Part shown: in pieces, positions 52,859-61,208 of the stretch
Layout of the letters: every line of letters begins with the position of its first letter
How positions within the stretch are numbered: the stretch's first letter is position 1
Assembly: GCA_900554695.1 (NCBI GenBank)
Contig: USHV01000004.1
Span: 40,387 to 104,386, forward strand
Reading direction: 5' to 3'
Source: an uncultured Prevotella sp.
Lineage (GTDB): Bacteria; Bacteroidota; Bacteroidia; Bacteroidales; Bacteroidaceae
DNA: 64,000 nt
Program-made: the position numbers and the translations under genes
Notes under the pieces: model-generated
What the model was told of the DNA's origin: nothing
What the model saw: the letters and a program-made list of their open reading frames with translations, nothing else
Databases searched by the model: none

Positions 52859-53288
52859 CTTTCAAATTGTAACCGGATTTTGATTTTTCGCTCTTAGTTT
52901 TCCACTATACCCCGAAAAATAAGCGAGTATTTACCATCAGACTTTCCTTCGGGCGCAAATACGCGAAAAATAAGAGATTTTTATAAACTATTGAATATCA
53001 ATGAATTGTATTTAAGGGGTATTTTCCCGCATTGCAAATAACACCATTTCGTCTTGCGAAATGGCCCATTTCAGAGGCTGAAAAGCACCATATCGCACCC
53101 TAAAATGGGCTTAATCGCACCACGAAATAGGCAATATCGGAAAGCAAAATGTATTATTTCGGACTACGGAATGGGGTATATGAAGAGCCTATATGTCCCG
53201 GAATGCCATCAGATATGCCCTATTTAACATTCATTTACACCTCTTTTACGAAAATATTTTGTCAAAATCGAGTCAAGAAAAATTGTAA
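52859..53288 (+). repeat. Dispersed intergenic element, copy C, with 22-bp array
   Basis: Matches copy A from TTTCAAATTGTAACCGG to GAAAATATTTTGTCAAAAT and AAGAAAAATtGTAAGTTCG. Five 22-bp units lie at 53036-53145. The left arm of the inverted repeat present in A and B has decayed (GAGTATTTACC). Its downstream end differs (CGTACTTTTGCCTG) and contains a -7-like TACTTTTG. The 1,080-bp gap 52433-53512 holds only this element and a terminator. Confidence 0.85.
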
Positions 53289-53512
53289 GTTCGCTTGCTC
53301 GGTTTTTCGTACTTTTGCCTGAAATCCTTCAGACCCCTCCATGGTTGAGGCAGGGTGGTGTGTGCGCTTCATAACAGTTTTAAGCATATATTCTGACATC
53401 ATTGCATAAAAAAACTGGTAAATGAATTTTCCATTACTTTGTACTTTTAATTATATATTATTGCAACAAAGATAATAGCGGAATGTCTTGATGTATGATA
53501 ATGATATAAAAA

Positions 53513-54394
53513 TTATTCGATAAAAATAAGTTTCTTGTTGTTGATGCTCATTATAAGTTTTTGTCGTGATAGAATTTCATAACCCAAAAGTCCATCAATC
53601 TTGTTTGTCCAATGAGCGTTTAGATGACTGATATCACTAAATACTGTTGGCAGGTGCTTAAAGCGTTTTTTGCCAATATTCAAAGATTTTATATCACCTT
53701 TTTTTACTGTAGTTGATTCTTTTGATGCTCCTTTCAATTCCGTAGTGGAAATATTTGACATTCGTTTTTCCAGTTTACTAAACATTGAGTCATCAATCAG
53801 GTTAGCGGCAGCACCACAATCAATACCCATCATGAGAGTAATATCACCAATCTTTGTCTCGATAAAAGGAATGTGCGACTTTTCAGAGGTCATCTGCATC
53901 GGAACCTCATAGGTCTTATATCTCATTTCCTTTATATAATTTTCTGTTTTATCACTCTTGATTAATGTCAATGTTTTCCCTTCATAATCGAATAGCCAAT
54001 CGTAGTCCTTTAGCACTTGATAACCAATTAATCCATATATTTCTCGATCTTTTGACAAGTGAGAAATGTCTGACATTACAAAGTCTGTATTTTCAGCACG
54101 AATCCCATGAAAATTGAAAGTGTTGACACGAAAAACATCTAGACTCGAAATTCCAGAACTTACGCCTTGTGCACTTATTGAGTTTACTGTATCATTACTG
54201 TGGGAAAAATATTTACTGTTCAGGTAAAGACTCGGCGCACCACTATCCAAGATAAAATCACGTTCAATACCATTCAATTCTGCCTTAACAAAAATAAGTC
54301 CGTCAGATATTTCCATTGGTACTGTAATAACATCATCGGATGGAGTTTCAAAATCTTTTTTCATATCTACCTTTTTTACGGGTAGCAGATCCAT
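53513..54394 (-). CDS. Two-lobed retropepsin-like aspartic protease (possibly 3' part of a split gene)
   Basis: A 293-residue protein with two aspartic-protease halves. Lobe 1: RDFILDSGAPSLYLN (Asp50), closing with YGLIGYQVL. Lobe 2: MMGIDCGAAANLID (Asp192, DCG in place of DTG/DSG), closing with DGLLGYEIL. No signal peptide. Its ATG follows immediately after the in-frame TAG of the preceding 142-codon frame, so the two are one continuous frame broken by one stop codon. In related Bacteroidetes proteins such lobes are usually exported, which the upstream signal peptide would provide. Confidence 0.75.
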   Translation of the reverse strand: MDLLPVKKVDMKKDFETPSDDVITVPMEISDGLIFVKAELNGIERDFILDSGAPSLYLNSKYFSHSNDTVNSISAQGVSSGISSLDVFRVNTFNFHGIRAENTDFVMSDISHLSKDREIYGLIGYQVLKDYDWLFDYEGKTLTLIKSDKTENYIKEMRYKTYEVPMQMTSEKSHIPFIETKIGDITLMMGIDCGAAANLIDDSMFSKLEKRMSNISTTELKGASKESTTVKKGDIKSLNIGKKRFKHLPTVFSDISHLNAHWTNKIDGLLGYEILSRQKLIMSINNKKLIFIE

Positions 54395-54757
54395 CTATTT
54401 TATCTGATTGTCACTATTAAAGATAAAGGTTGCTTCTTTATGCCCCAGTCGTTTGCTGTAATTGAAGTCATATACTAAAGTCAAAGTCGCATCTGCTTGC
54501 CGTTCGTCTATTTTATTTATATTAGAGATATGTTCGTCTATTTGTGTTATTATTTGCGCTAAAACTTGGATAGCGCTTGGACCGCTCTTACCTGCACAGA
54601 CGAAATCCGGTGCAAGATGTTCATGCAGATTTTCAACCGAGTGATTGTTGACAGCGTCAACAGCAATGTTAACTATTTCCATACACCGCTGGCTATCCTG
54701 TGCTGAAACGGTATATATAGAAAAAAATGTAAAGATAAGAGCAATAAAATATTTCAT
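54395..54757 (-). CDS. Secreted NTF2-like domain protein, 5' neighbour of the aspartic protease
   Basis: The ATG at 54757 gives 120 residues with signal peptide MKYFIALIFTFFSIYTVSAQ. The rest (IVNIAVDAVNNHSVENLHEH, then TLVYDFNYSKRLGHKEATFI) resembles a small NTF2/SnoaL-like fold. The TAG stop (54397-54395) is followed directly by the protease ATG in the same frame. Either the two are separate tightly packed genes, or one gene with a nonsense mutation. Base composition is A/T-rich compared with core genes. Confidence 0.55.
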   Translation of the reverse strand: MKYFIALIFTFFSIYTVSAQDSQRCMEIVNIAVDAVNNHSVENLHEHLAPDFVCAGKSGPSAIQVLAQIITQIDEHISNINKIDERQADATLTLVYDFNYSKRLGHKEATFIFNSDNQIK

Positions 54758-55174
54758 AATATTCTGTTTATATGTGTTTATATACAAATATATAAATATT
54801 TCTACAGTTGTAACAATATTCAATTATAATTTAACTTTTAATGGCATATTGTCATATATATTGCCTTTTCTATATTCAATAAATTGATATTCTCTCTCAT
54901 CACCGGCTTTCCTTGCCGGAGAAATTTCATATGCAAAGGTACAGCGACGGACGGTCGCCAAGTACCGCTGTGCTAACGGCTCCCGGATCTTCACGGCAGC
55001 CTTCCACAAATCGAAGATTTGGGTATTCCGCTTTATCCTGTCACTGTTTACTTGTCTTGTTCGTCCTATGCTCGCTGTCTGTCCTGCATAAAAATCATTC
55101 CCCGACAAGAAGCCGGAAGAGCTTCGATAAGAGGGAAAACAAAAACAATGTTCAACAATTAAATTATTACGATT

Positions 55175-55549
55175 ATGCCGAATTGGTGCAGTACTGCGTA
55201 TGTGATAGATGGCGACGCAAAAGAAGTGAAGCAACTGTATGAGTTGATGAAAGGACTGGAAGAGCGTAAGACACCTTCAGTAGAAAACGGATTTGGGACT
55301 ACTTGGCTGGGATGTCTCGTGGATGCTTTGGGTAAGGATTGGAACGATGTACGTTGCCGTGGCTCTTGGAACGGACTTGAAATGGACGGTGATGTATTGA
55401 AGTTTTCCACAGAAACAGCGTGGGCCCCATGCAGTGAGACATTTGACCTTGTGAGGGAAGCGTTCCTCCATCTTCGCTATTACTTTCAGGCGGAAGAGCC
55501 AGGCATGGAAGTATATGAAACAAACGATGAATTTGTAAATTTGACATGA
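55175..55549 (+). CDS. Api92-like protein with ferredoxin-like fold, short
   Basis: A 124-residue protein. The start MPNWCSTAYVIDGDAKEV matches the N-terminus of phage Api92-like and DUF1281-type proteins found in phages and conjugative elements; GLEERK...CLVDALGKDWNDVRCRGSW and ETAWAPCSETFDLVREAF follow the same family. Function is unknown. It is the first gene of the accessory region. The 417-bp gap before it holds a minus-strand -7 box (TACCTTTG, 54941-54934) and a small hairpin CCGGC/GCCGG at 54903-54919. Confidence 0.65.
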   Translation: MPNWCSTAYVIDGDAKEVKQLYELMKGLEERKTPSVENGFGTTWLGCLVDALGKDWNDVRCRGSWNGLEMDGDVLKFSTETAWAPCSETFDLVREAFLHLRYYFQAEEPGMEVYETNDEFVNLT

Positions 55550-55565
55550 TATGGTATATCATTGG

Positions 55566-55745
55566 TCACTCAAACAATCCGTTGACCAGGTTGACCGCAT
55601 CATCCTTTTTCTGGTTGATGATATTGGCGTACACCTGTGTCATTTTCACGTCAGCATGGCCGAGCAGCTTGGATGTCATATATAAGTCTGCTCCGAGTGT
55701 CAGCATCATCGTCGCGAACGTGTGCCGCCTTGTATGGAACAGAAC
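55566..55745 (-). pseudogene. C-terminal remnant of a tyrosine recombinase
   Basis: The minus-strand frame reads HTRRHTFATMM, LLGHADVKMTQVYANI and ends VNLVNGLFE: the His/Arg, Gly-His and Tyr boxes of an integrase. The ~45 residues before them show no similarity, so the gene is truncated at about 55745 and its N-terminal ~350 codons are lost. It points away from the intact integrases that follow and is a relic of an earlier insertion. Confidence 0.8.
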
Positions 55746-55763
55746 CCACAAAGCAGCCGTTGG

Positions 55764-55911
55764 TAAACAAGTAACGATAAAACGTAACCCGTTTGAAATG
55801 AGCGGTTTTTCATTATTCTGCCAAATGTCGGAAACGCAACGGAGTGCGGAATATTGCACCATTTCAGTTACCAAGCCGTTAGCTGTCAGTTACCGAAGCA
55901 AGGACAGGTAA
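55764..55911. promoter_or_regulatory. Cluster of GTTACC/GGTAAC motifs before the integrases
   Basis: AAGTAACG, CGTAACCC, AGTTACCAAGC, AGTTACCGAAGC and AGGTAACG lie within about 150 bases upstream of the first integrase, in both orientations. Such repeats are what arm-type integrase binding sites look like, and the element end should lie close by. The exact att core cannot be placed without an empty site. Confidence 0.4.
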
Positions 55912-56024
55912 CGCACGGAAAATGAAATTGTTGTACGCCCGTGCCGATTGCGCTGATACGCACCGTTCTGCAAATCAATGGACGCTTACTCATAAGTTAA
56001 TTTTGCAACAAAAACAGTAAGCGT

Positions 56025-57254
56025 ATGAAAGTAGAAAAATTCAAGGTGCTGCTCTACCTGAAAAAGAGCGGAACGGACAATTCGGGCAAAGCCCCGATAA
56101 TGGGTCGTATCACAGTGAACCGTACGATGGCGCAGTTCGGATGCAAGCTGTCGTGCAGGCCGGATTTGTGGAACGCGCGAGAAAGCCGTCTGGACGGCAA
56201 GAGCCGCGAGGCGGTGGAAACCAACGCAAAACTGGACAAGCTGCTGCTTGCGGTCAATGCGGCGTTCGACACGCTGGTGGAGCGCGAGCGGGACTTTGAC
56301 GCGACGGCGGTCAAGGACTTGTTCCAAGGCAGCATTGAAACGCAGATGACGCTGCTTCGGATGACCGACCGCATCTGCGAGGACTTGAAGGCGCGTATCG
56401 GGATAGACCGTGCCAAAGGAACGTACCCCGGCTATTACTACATGAGAAAGACATTGGGCGAGATCATCCCGTGGCAGTTCAAGACGAAGGACATCGCTTT
56501 CGGGCAGCTTACTGAACAGTTCATCCACGATTACCAGAACTATGTGATGGACGTGAAAGGCTTGGCGGTGGACACGGTGCGCCATTACCTCGCCATCTTG
56601 AAAAAGGTATGCCGCATAGCCTACAAGGAGGGATATGCGGAAAGATGCCATTTTGCCAATTTCACTCTGCCTCAAAAGACAGAGCGGACACCGAGGGCGT
56701 TGAGCCGCGAGGACTTCGAGAAAATCCGTGATGTGGAGATACCCGCATGGCGCACCACACACATACTCGTCCGCGACCTTTTCCTGTTTGCCTGCTATAC
56801 GGGAACCGCCTATGCGGATGTGGTGAGCGTCACCCGTGAGAACCTCTACACGGACGACGATGGGAGCCTCTGGCTGAAATATCGCCGCAAGAAGAACGAG
56901 CTTCGGGCAAGCGTGAAGTTGCTGCCCGAAGCACTCGCCCTAATAGAGAAATACCATGACGACAACCGCCCGACGCTGTTCCCGATAATATACCATCCAA
57001 ACCTCCGCCGACACATGAAATCGCTCGCCGTTCTTGCAGGGGTGAGCAGTACCTTGTGCTATCATCAGGCACGTCACTCGTTCGCCTCGCTGATTACGCT
57101 GGAAGCCGGAGTGCCGATTGAAACCATCAGCCGGATGCTGGGCCATTCCGACATCCAGACCACGCAGGTCTATGCCCGTGTCACCCCGAAGAAGCTATTT
57201 GAGGACATGGACAAATACATCGAAGCGACCAAAGACTTGAAACTTGTTTTGTAA
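56025..57254 (+). CDS. Tyrosine recombinase, first of a tandem pair
   Basis: A 409-residue integrase. Residues ~1-100 form an Arm-like domain, ~100-215 a SAM-like core-binding domain, and ~220-400 the catalytic domain: ACYTGTAYADV in place of the usual TGLR (the Arg I position is Ala, as in the IntDOT-like family where this Arg is also missing), HQARHSFAS, GHSDIQTTQVYARV with Tyr383. A -7 box TAATTTTG (55998-56005) precedes it. Paired integrases like these are found on Bacteroides transposons. Confidence 0.88.
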   Translation: MKVEKFKVLLYLKKSGTDNSGKAPIMGRITVNRTMAQFGCKLSCRPDLWNARESRLDGKSREAVETNAKLDKLLLAVNAAFDTLVERERDFDATAVKDLFQGSIETQMTLLRMTDRICEDLKARIGIDRAKGTYPGYYYMRKTLGEIIPWQFKTKDIAFGQLTEQFIHDYQNYVMDVKGLAVDTVRHYLAILKKVCRIAYKEGYAERCHFANFTLPQKTERTPRALSREDFEKIRDVEIPAWRTTHILVRDLFLFACYTGTAYADVVSVTRENLYTDDDGSLWLKYRRKKNELRASVKLLPEALALIEKYHDDNRPTLFPIIYHPNLRRHMKSLAVLAGVSSTLCYHQARHSFASLITLEAGVPIETISRMLGHSDIQTTQVYARVTPKKLFEDMDKYIEATKDLKLVL

Positions 57255-57289
57255 CCAATTAAAATCAGTAATCTAAAAACATCATAACT

Positions 57290-58537
57290 ATGCGCAGTAC
57301 ATTTTCCATATTACCGTATATCAACCGAAACAAGGTGAAGGCAGACGGCACGACTGCCGTCCTGTGCCGCATCACCATAGACGGCAAGAGTTCCACGATG
57401 GCGACGGGCATCTATTGCAGGCCGGAAGACTGGAACAGCAAGACGGGAGCCATCCGCACCGTCCGCGAGAACAACCGCTTGCAGGAGTTCCGCAAATCCG
57501 TTGAACTTGCCTATGAGGACTCGTTGAAGAAACAGAACGTGGTGAGCGCCGAACTGCTGAAAAACACATTGGCGAAAAGAGCAGTTATCCCCACCAAGCT
57601 GTTACAGATGGGCGAAAGGGAACGTGAACGGCTGCTTGCCCGTTCAAAGGAGATAAACTCCACGTCCACATACCGCCATTCGGGGTATTACCAGAAATAC
57701 CTGAAAGAATACCTCACCTCGTTGGGCAAGGAGGACATTGAGTTCACCGACATCACGGAGGATTTCGGCAATTCCTATAAAGCCTTTCTGAAACGCTACA
57801 AGAACTTCAGTCCGTCACAGACGAACAAGTGTCTGTGTTGGCTGAGCAAGCTGGTGTACCTTGCCGTGGACTACGAGATACTCCGCGCCAATCCGTTGGA
57901 GGACATGGAATACGAGAAAAAGCCTGCACCGAAGCACAGGCACATCAGCCGTGCGGAATTGAAAACCATCCTCGAAACACCCATGCTTGACCCCTTGCAG
58001 GAACTGGGCCGGAGGGCATTCCTGTTTTCGACGTTCACCGGTCTGGCGTATGTGGACATCATGTTGCTCCATCCGCACCATATCGGCAGGACGGCGGACG
58101 GCAGGCGTTACATCCGCATCAACCGGAAGAAGACCAACGTGGAGGCGTTCATCCCCTTGCACCCGATAGCGGAACAGATACTCGACCTCTACAACACCAT
58201 GGACGACACCAGGCCCGTGTTTCCGCTTCCAAGCCGTGACGAGATGTGGTTCGAGATACACGAACTGGGCGTGGCGATAGGGCGGAAGGAAAACTTGTCC
58301 TACCATCAAAGCAGGCACTCCTTCGGAACTTTTTTGATTTCGGAGGGAATACCAATAGAGAGCATCGCCAAGATGATGGGGCACTCCGGCATAAAAACCA
58401 CCCAACGGTATGCGGAAGTAACGGACAAGAAGATTTCAAAGGACATGGACAATCTGATGGCTTTCAGACGTGCCTACGGAACAGGTGCGTCAAGGGAAAA
58501 GAAAACAAAGGACATCTTAACGGATAAGGAGGAATGA
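57290..58537 (+). CDS. Tyrosine recombinase, second of a tandem pair
   Basis: A 415-residue integrase of the same family, 35 bases after the first. It has the Arm-like start (LPYINRNKVKADGTTAVLCR), TFTGLAYVDIMLLHP (Arg I again replaced by Ala), YHQSRHSFGTFL, and GHSGIKTTQRYAEV with Tyr374. Both proteins have all other catalytic boxes, so neither looks dead. Its stop overlaps the next start (ATGA). Confidence 0.88.
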   Translation: MRSTFSILPYINRNKVKADGTTAVLCRITIDGKSSTMATGIYCRPEDWNSKTGAIRTVRENNRLQEFRKSVELAYEDSLKKQNVVSAELLKNTLAKRAVIPTKLLQMGERERERLLARSKEINSTSTYRHSGYYQKYLKEYLTSLGKEDIEFTDITEDFGNSYKAFLKRYKNFSPSQTNKCLCWLSKLVYLAVDYEILRANPLEDMEYEKKPAPKHRHISRAELKTILETPMLDPLQELGRRAFLFSTFTGLAYVDIMLLHPHHIGRTADGRRYIRINRKKTNVEAFIPLHPIAEQILDLYNTMDDTRPVFPLPSRDEMWFEIHELGVAIGRKENLSYHQSRHSFGTFLISEGIPIESIAKMMGHSGIKTTQRYAEVTDKKISKDMDNLMAFRRAYGTGASREKKTKDILTDKEE

Positions 58538-58914
58538 CAATGGAACGTGGAATTATCACAATCACTGAAAACGGAACGGTCACGATGCCGACTGTTCCCG
58601 TCTGGATGACACAACAGGAAATGTCCGATGCGTTCAATGTATTCGGATGCGACATCCGCAGGGCTGTACATGCCATCTACAAGAATATGGAACTGTTTGA
58701 AAGCGATACCATGCGCTACATCAGGCAAGACAACGGGATAAGCTACGATGTGTACAGCCTTGAAATGGTGATTACCATCGCCTTCCGACTGCGGACTAAG
58801 GAATGTATGGCTTTCAGGCGGTTTGTCATGGGCAGGCTGACCATGAACAACAGACAGCCTGTCAACATTTTCTTTTCGCTCTCCCCATATAATGGCCGGA
58901 GAGTGAACAATTAG
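58534..58914 (+). CDS. RhuM-like protein, short
   Basis: A 126-residue protein overlapping the second integrase by 4 bases. VWMTQQEMSDAFNVFGCDIR is a winged-helix-like start, and YSLEMVITIAFRLRTKECMAFRRFV matches the RhuM/virulence-protein pattern (YxLDaIIAvGYRVnSkratqFR). The usual ~330-residue C-terminal part is absent. Role unknown; the ATGA overlap shows it belongs to the integrase operon. Confidence 0.65.
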   Translation: MTMERGIITITENGTVTMPTVPVWMTQQEMSDAFNVFGCDIRRAVHAIYKNMELFESDTMRYIRQDNGISYDVYSLEMVITIAFRLRTKECMAFRRFVMGRLTMNNRQPVNIFFSLSPYNGRRVNN

Positions 58915-58930
58915 AAAAGGTGAAAAGAAA

Positions 58931-58976
58931 AGAGCCGACAACGGGCAGGGAAAATAAATCCTCCGTTGTCGGCTTC
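58931..58976. terminator. Bidirectional terminator between int operon and HTH genes
   Basis: AGCCGACAACGG (58933-58944) and CCGTTGTCGGCT (58963-58974) form a perfect 12-bp stem, with TTCTT on one side and TTTCTTTTCA on the other. Confidence 0.85.
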
Positions 58977-58997
58977 TTCTTATTATAGGATGGCAGA

Positions 58998-59303
58998 TTA
59001 TGTACCGACACGCCTGAACGCCTCCCGGTAATTGGCGGCAAGCATCCTCTCAATGTCCGATTCTTTGTACAGGATTTTGCCGCCCAGCTGGTAATAGGAC
59101 ACCACCCCGTTGTTTCGGTAGTCCTGCAAGGTACGGCGGCTCACTTTCAGCCGTTCCAAAACCTCCCTGTCCGTCAGGAAGCGTTCGCCGCCCAATGTCG
59201 GACGGCTGTTTGCCACAAAGTTCTCGATGCCGTCCAGCAGACGGTCAAGCGTGTCGCCGAATTGGGCGACCAGCGCATGGTTCTTGGTTATCATTTCACT
59301 CAT
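58998..59303 (-). CDS. Excisionase-like helix-turn-helix protein 1
   Basis: The ATG at 59303 (MSEMITKNHALVAQFGDTLD) is chosen; an upstream ATG (59369) overlaps the neighbouring gene. The 101-residue protein has a helical start and a MerR-like HTH_17 domain: FLTDREVLERLKVSRRTLQD, YQLGGKILYKESDIERML. Proteins of this type act as excision or regulatory factors on Bacteroides mobile elements. Confidence 0.8.
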   Translation of the reverse strand: MSEMITKNHALVAQFGDTLDRLLDGIENFVANSRPTLGGERFLTDREVLERLKVSRRTLQDYRNNGVVSYYQLGGKILYKESDIERMLAANYREAFRRVGT

Positions 59304-59337
59304 TGTCACTTTGGATTTAGTAGTAAGACAATAATAA

Positions 59338-59634
59338 TCAGACGGCTCTGTCCGTCCGTTTGCCCTCAATTAGTTTTACGATGCTCAGCACATCCTCCGG
59401 CTTGTAAAATACCTTGTGGTTAATCTGCGAATAGGCCAGCGTGCCGTTGTCGCGTAGCGTCTGCAACGTGCGCGGGCTGATGTTGAGCTGTCGGCAGACT
59501 TCCGGGTTGTCCATCCAGCGGTTTAATGACTTGCCGCCCTGCTTGGTAAGGAGGGCATCCACACGTTCCGCGAAACGGCTGAACTTTGCTGCCATTTCCT
59601 CGAACGCCTCTTTCTGAATAATCAAAATTTCCAT
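59338..59634 (-). CDS. Excisionase-like helix-turn-helix protein 2
   Basis: A 98-residue protein of the same family: WMDNPEVCRQLNISPRTLQT, LRDNGTLAYSQINHKVFYK, PEDVLSIV. It starts the minus-strand pair; the second gene follows after 34 bases. Two different paralogues in tandem match the two integrases on the other strand. Confidence 0.8.
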   Translation of the reverse strand: MEILIIQKEAFEEMAAKFSRFAERVDALLTKQGGKSLNRWMDNPEVCRQLNISPRTLQTLRDNGTLAYSQINHKVFYKPEDVLSIVKLIEGKRTDRAV

Positions 59635-59925
59635 TGTCGATACTGCTTTTAGTGTTGATACTCGGTTTTTGCCTGCAAAGTAAAGCGGTATTCTCCGTAA
59701 TGAGATGGATATGCGATTAGGTGGCAGCTTGTGGCATTTTGCTGTCCCAATCCTTCACACTCCGGGAATATCGTTTTGCATGGCAACGCAAAGTAAAGAC
59801 AAGGTTGGCAAAAGTCAATCACTTTGTGCCTGCGTGGAAGCATTTGGCACCGGTATGGAAGCCTGTGGCGTTATTATATGAAGTGACACTGCAAAATGGT
59901 TGCAAAAGCTAAATTGTAAATAAAG

Positions 59926-60489
59926 CTATTTCATTCGTGACCTTATCCTGCTTAAACTTGTCTGCGTAATGCCAAGATACGAGGCTATGCTGCCCAATGG
60001 CAGCCGTTGCAAGAGTTCCGGATCCATCTCAACCAGTTGCCTGTAACGCTCTGAGGCGATAGCTGAGAGCATGGAGATTAATCGTTGTTCAGTCTCCAAA
60101 AGTTCCATTTCCGCATACCGTCGTCCCCAATTAGCAATATGCAAATCTTCCAAAAACAATTCCTGCAATTTCTTCCTCTTCAAGACATACAGAACAGAAT
60201 CCTCCATCAGTTCCATTGTCTCATATCCAGCCTCGTCGTTTACATATCCTTTCATAGAAACAATGGTAGCACCTTCCTTGCCTATCCAAAACGTAATTTC
60301 TTTTCCGTCAACATAAGTAAAAGCCCTGACAATACCCTGTTTAATGAAAAATATATCTTTCTCTACCTTGTTTATTTCCAATATATGAAATCCTTTAGGC
60401 AATGTAATCTCTGACATACAACGATGCAATTTGTCTAAAGACTCTTCAGGCAGAGGGTATCTTAAACTTAAAATCTGTTCCAGTTCCAT
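59926..60489 (-). CDS. Crp/Fnr-family transcription regulator
   Basis: A 187-residue regulator. Residues ~20-115 form the cyclic-nucleotide-binding-like barrel (EINKVEKDIFFIKQGIVRAF, EITFWIGKEGATIVSMKGYV); residues ~140-187 form a helix-turn-helix (GSIASYLGITQTSLSRIRSR). No Fnr-type cysteine cluster is seen. It is divergent from the nitroreductase gene and is the likely local regulator. Confidence 0.85.
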   Translation of the reverse strand: MELEQILSLRYPLPEESLDKLHRCMSEITLPKGFHILEINKVEKDIFFIKQGIVRAFTYVDGKEITFWIGKEGATIVSMKGYVNDEAGYETMELMEDSVLYVLKRKKLQELFLEDLHIANWGRRYAEMELLETEQRLISMLSAIASERYRQLVEMDPELLQRLPLGSIASYLGITQTSLSRIRSRMK

Positions 60490-60558
60490 ACTCCATCAAC
60501 ACTTATCACCCTGCGAAGGTAACAAAAAGATGCGTCATAAATCAGGAAGCATGTCTCT

Positions 60559-60593
60559 TTTTGTCAAATGCGAAATCATTTTTTGCCAAATGT
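60559..60593. promoter_or_regulatory. Direct repeat in the regulator-nitroreductase gap
   Basis: TTTTTGTCAAATG (60559-60571) and TTTTTGCCAAATG (60581-60593) differ at one base and are exactly 22 bases apart, two helical turns. They lie between the divergent genes, ahead of a TACTTTTG -7 box (60619-60626). An operator for the adjacent Crp/Fnr protein is the simplest reading. Confidence 0.6.
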
Positions 60594-60650
60594 AAAAAGG
60601 TTTAGTGTAAGATGTACCTACTTTTGCATCGAACTTTAACACGGAATAAT

Positions 60651-61175
60651 ATGGAACATGATTTTTTGGAGATTATTAAAACGCGACGCAGTTGTCGTAA
60701 ATTTCAGGACAGACAAATTTCCCATGTGGAATTGGATGCCGTACTTGAAGCAGGAACTTACGCACCTTCAGCAGGAGGGCGCCAAAGTGCGTTTATCGTA
60801 GCTGTGCAGAATAAAGAGCAGCGCAAAAAACTGGCTGCAATGAATGCGGCAGTAATTGGATCCAAATCAAATCCTTTTTACGATGCTCCCACTTATGTAT
60901 TGGTTTTTGCTCCCTCAAATGCTCATACTGCTATCGAGGATGGAACTTGTGTGCTTGAAAATATGATGCTTGCAGCTCATGCCTTGAACTTGGGAAGCTG
61001 TTGGATTCATCGAGAGAAAGAAATGTTCACCACAGATGAAGGGAAAAAGATGATAAGGTCATGGGGGCTGCCTGACGGACTGATGGGCATCGGTGCTTTG
61101 GCATTGGGCTATCCTGATGGCAAACCAGCGCCTGCCGTCACACGAAAAGAAGGGTATTACCGTATAATTAGATAA
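60651..61175 (+). CDS. Nitroreductase-family flavoprotein
   Basis: A 174-residue FMN enzyme. The ATG at 60651 (MEHDFLEIIKTRRSCRKFQD) is preferred to an earlier ATG inside the promoter. RRSCRKF binds the FMN phosphate; TYAPSAGGRQS, MMLAAHALNLGSCWIH and IGALALGYPDG follow the family order. It may reduce nitro compounds or quinones with NAD(P)H. First gene of a cargo transcript with two exporters. Confidence 0.88.
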   Translation: MEHDFLEIIKTRRSCRKFQDRQISHVELDAVLEAGTYAPSAGGRQSAFIVAVQNKEQRKKLAAMNAAVIGSKSNPFYDAPTYVLVFAPSNAHTAIEDGTCVLENMMLAAHALNLGSCWIHREKEMFTTDEGKKMIRSWGLPDGLMGIGALALGYPDGKPAPAVTRKEGYYRIIR

Positions 61176-61208
61176 AAATGTCACACAATTTACTCAAGGC
61201 GATTTTTT

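Noticed and set aside
54824..55234. A 136-codon minus-strand frame before the aspartic protease
   Set aside because: No family features; it crosses a likely promoter and the start of the Api92-like gene.
56760..58100. Integrases as inactive because the Arg of TGLR is Ala
   Set aside because: Loss of this Arg is known in the IntDOT-like family, which is active; all other catalytic boxes are present.
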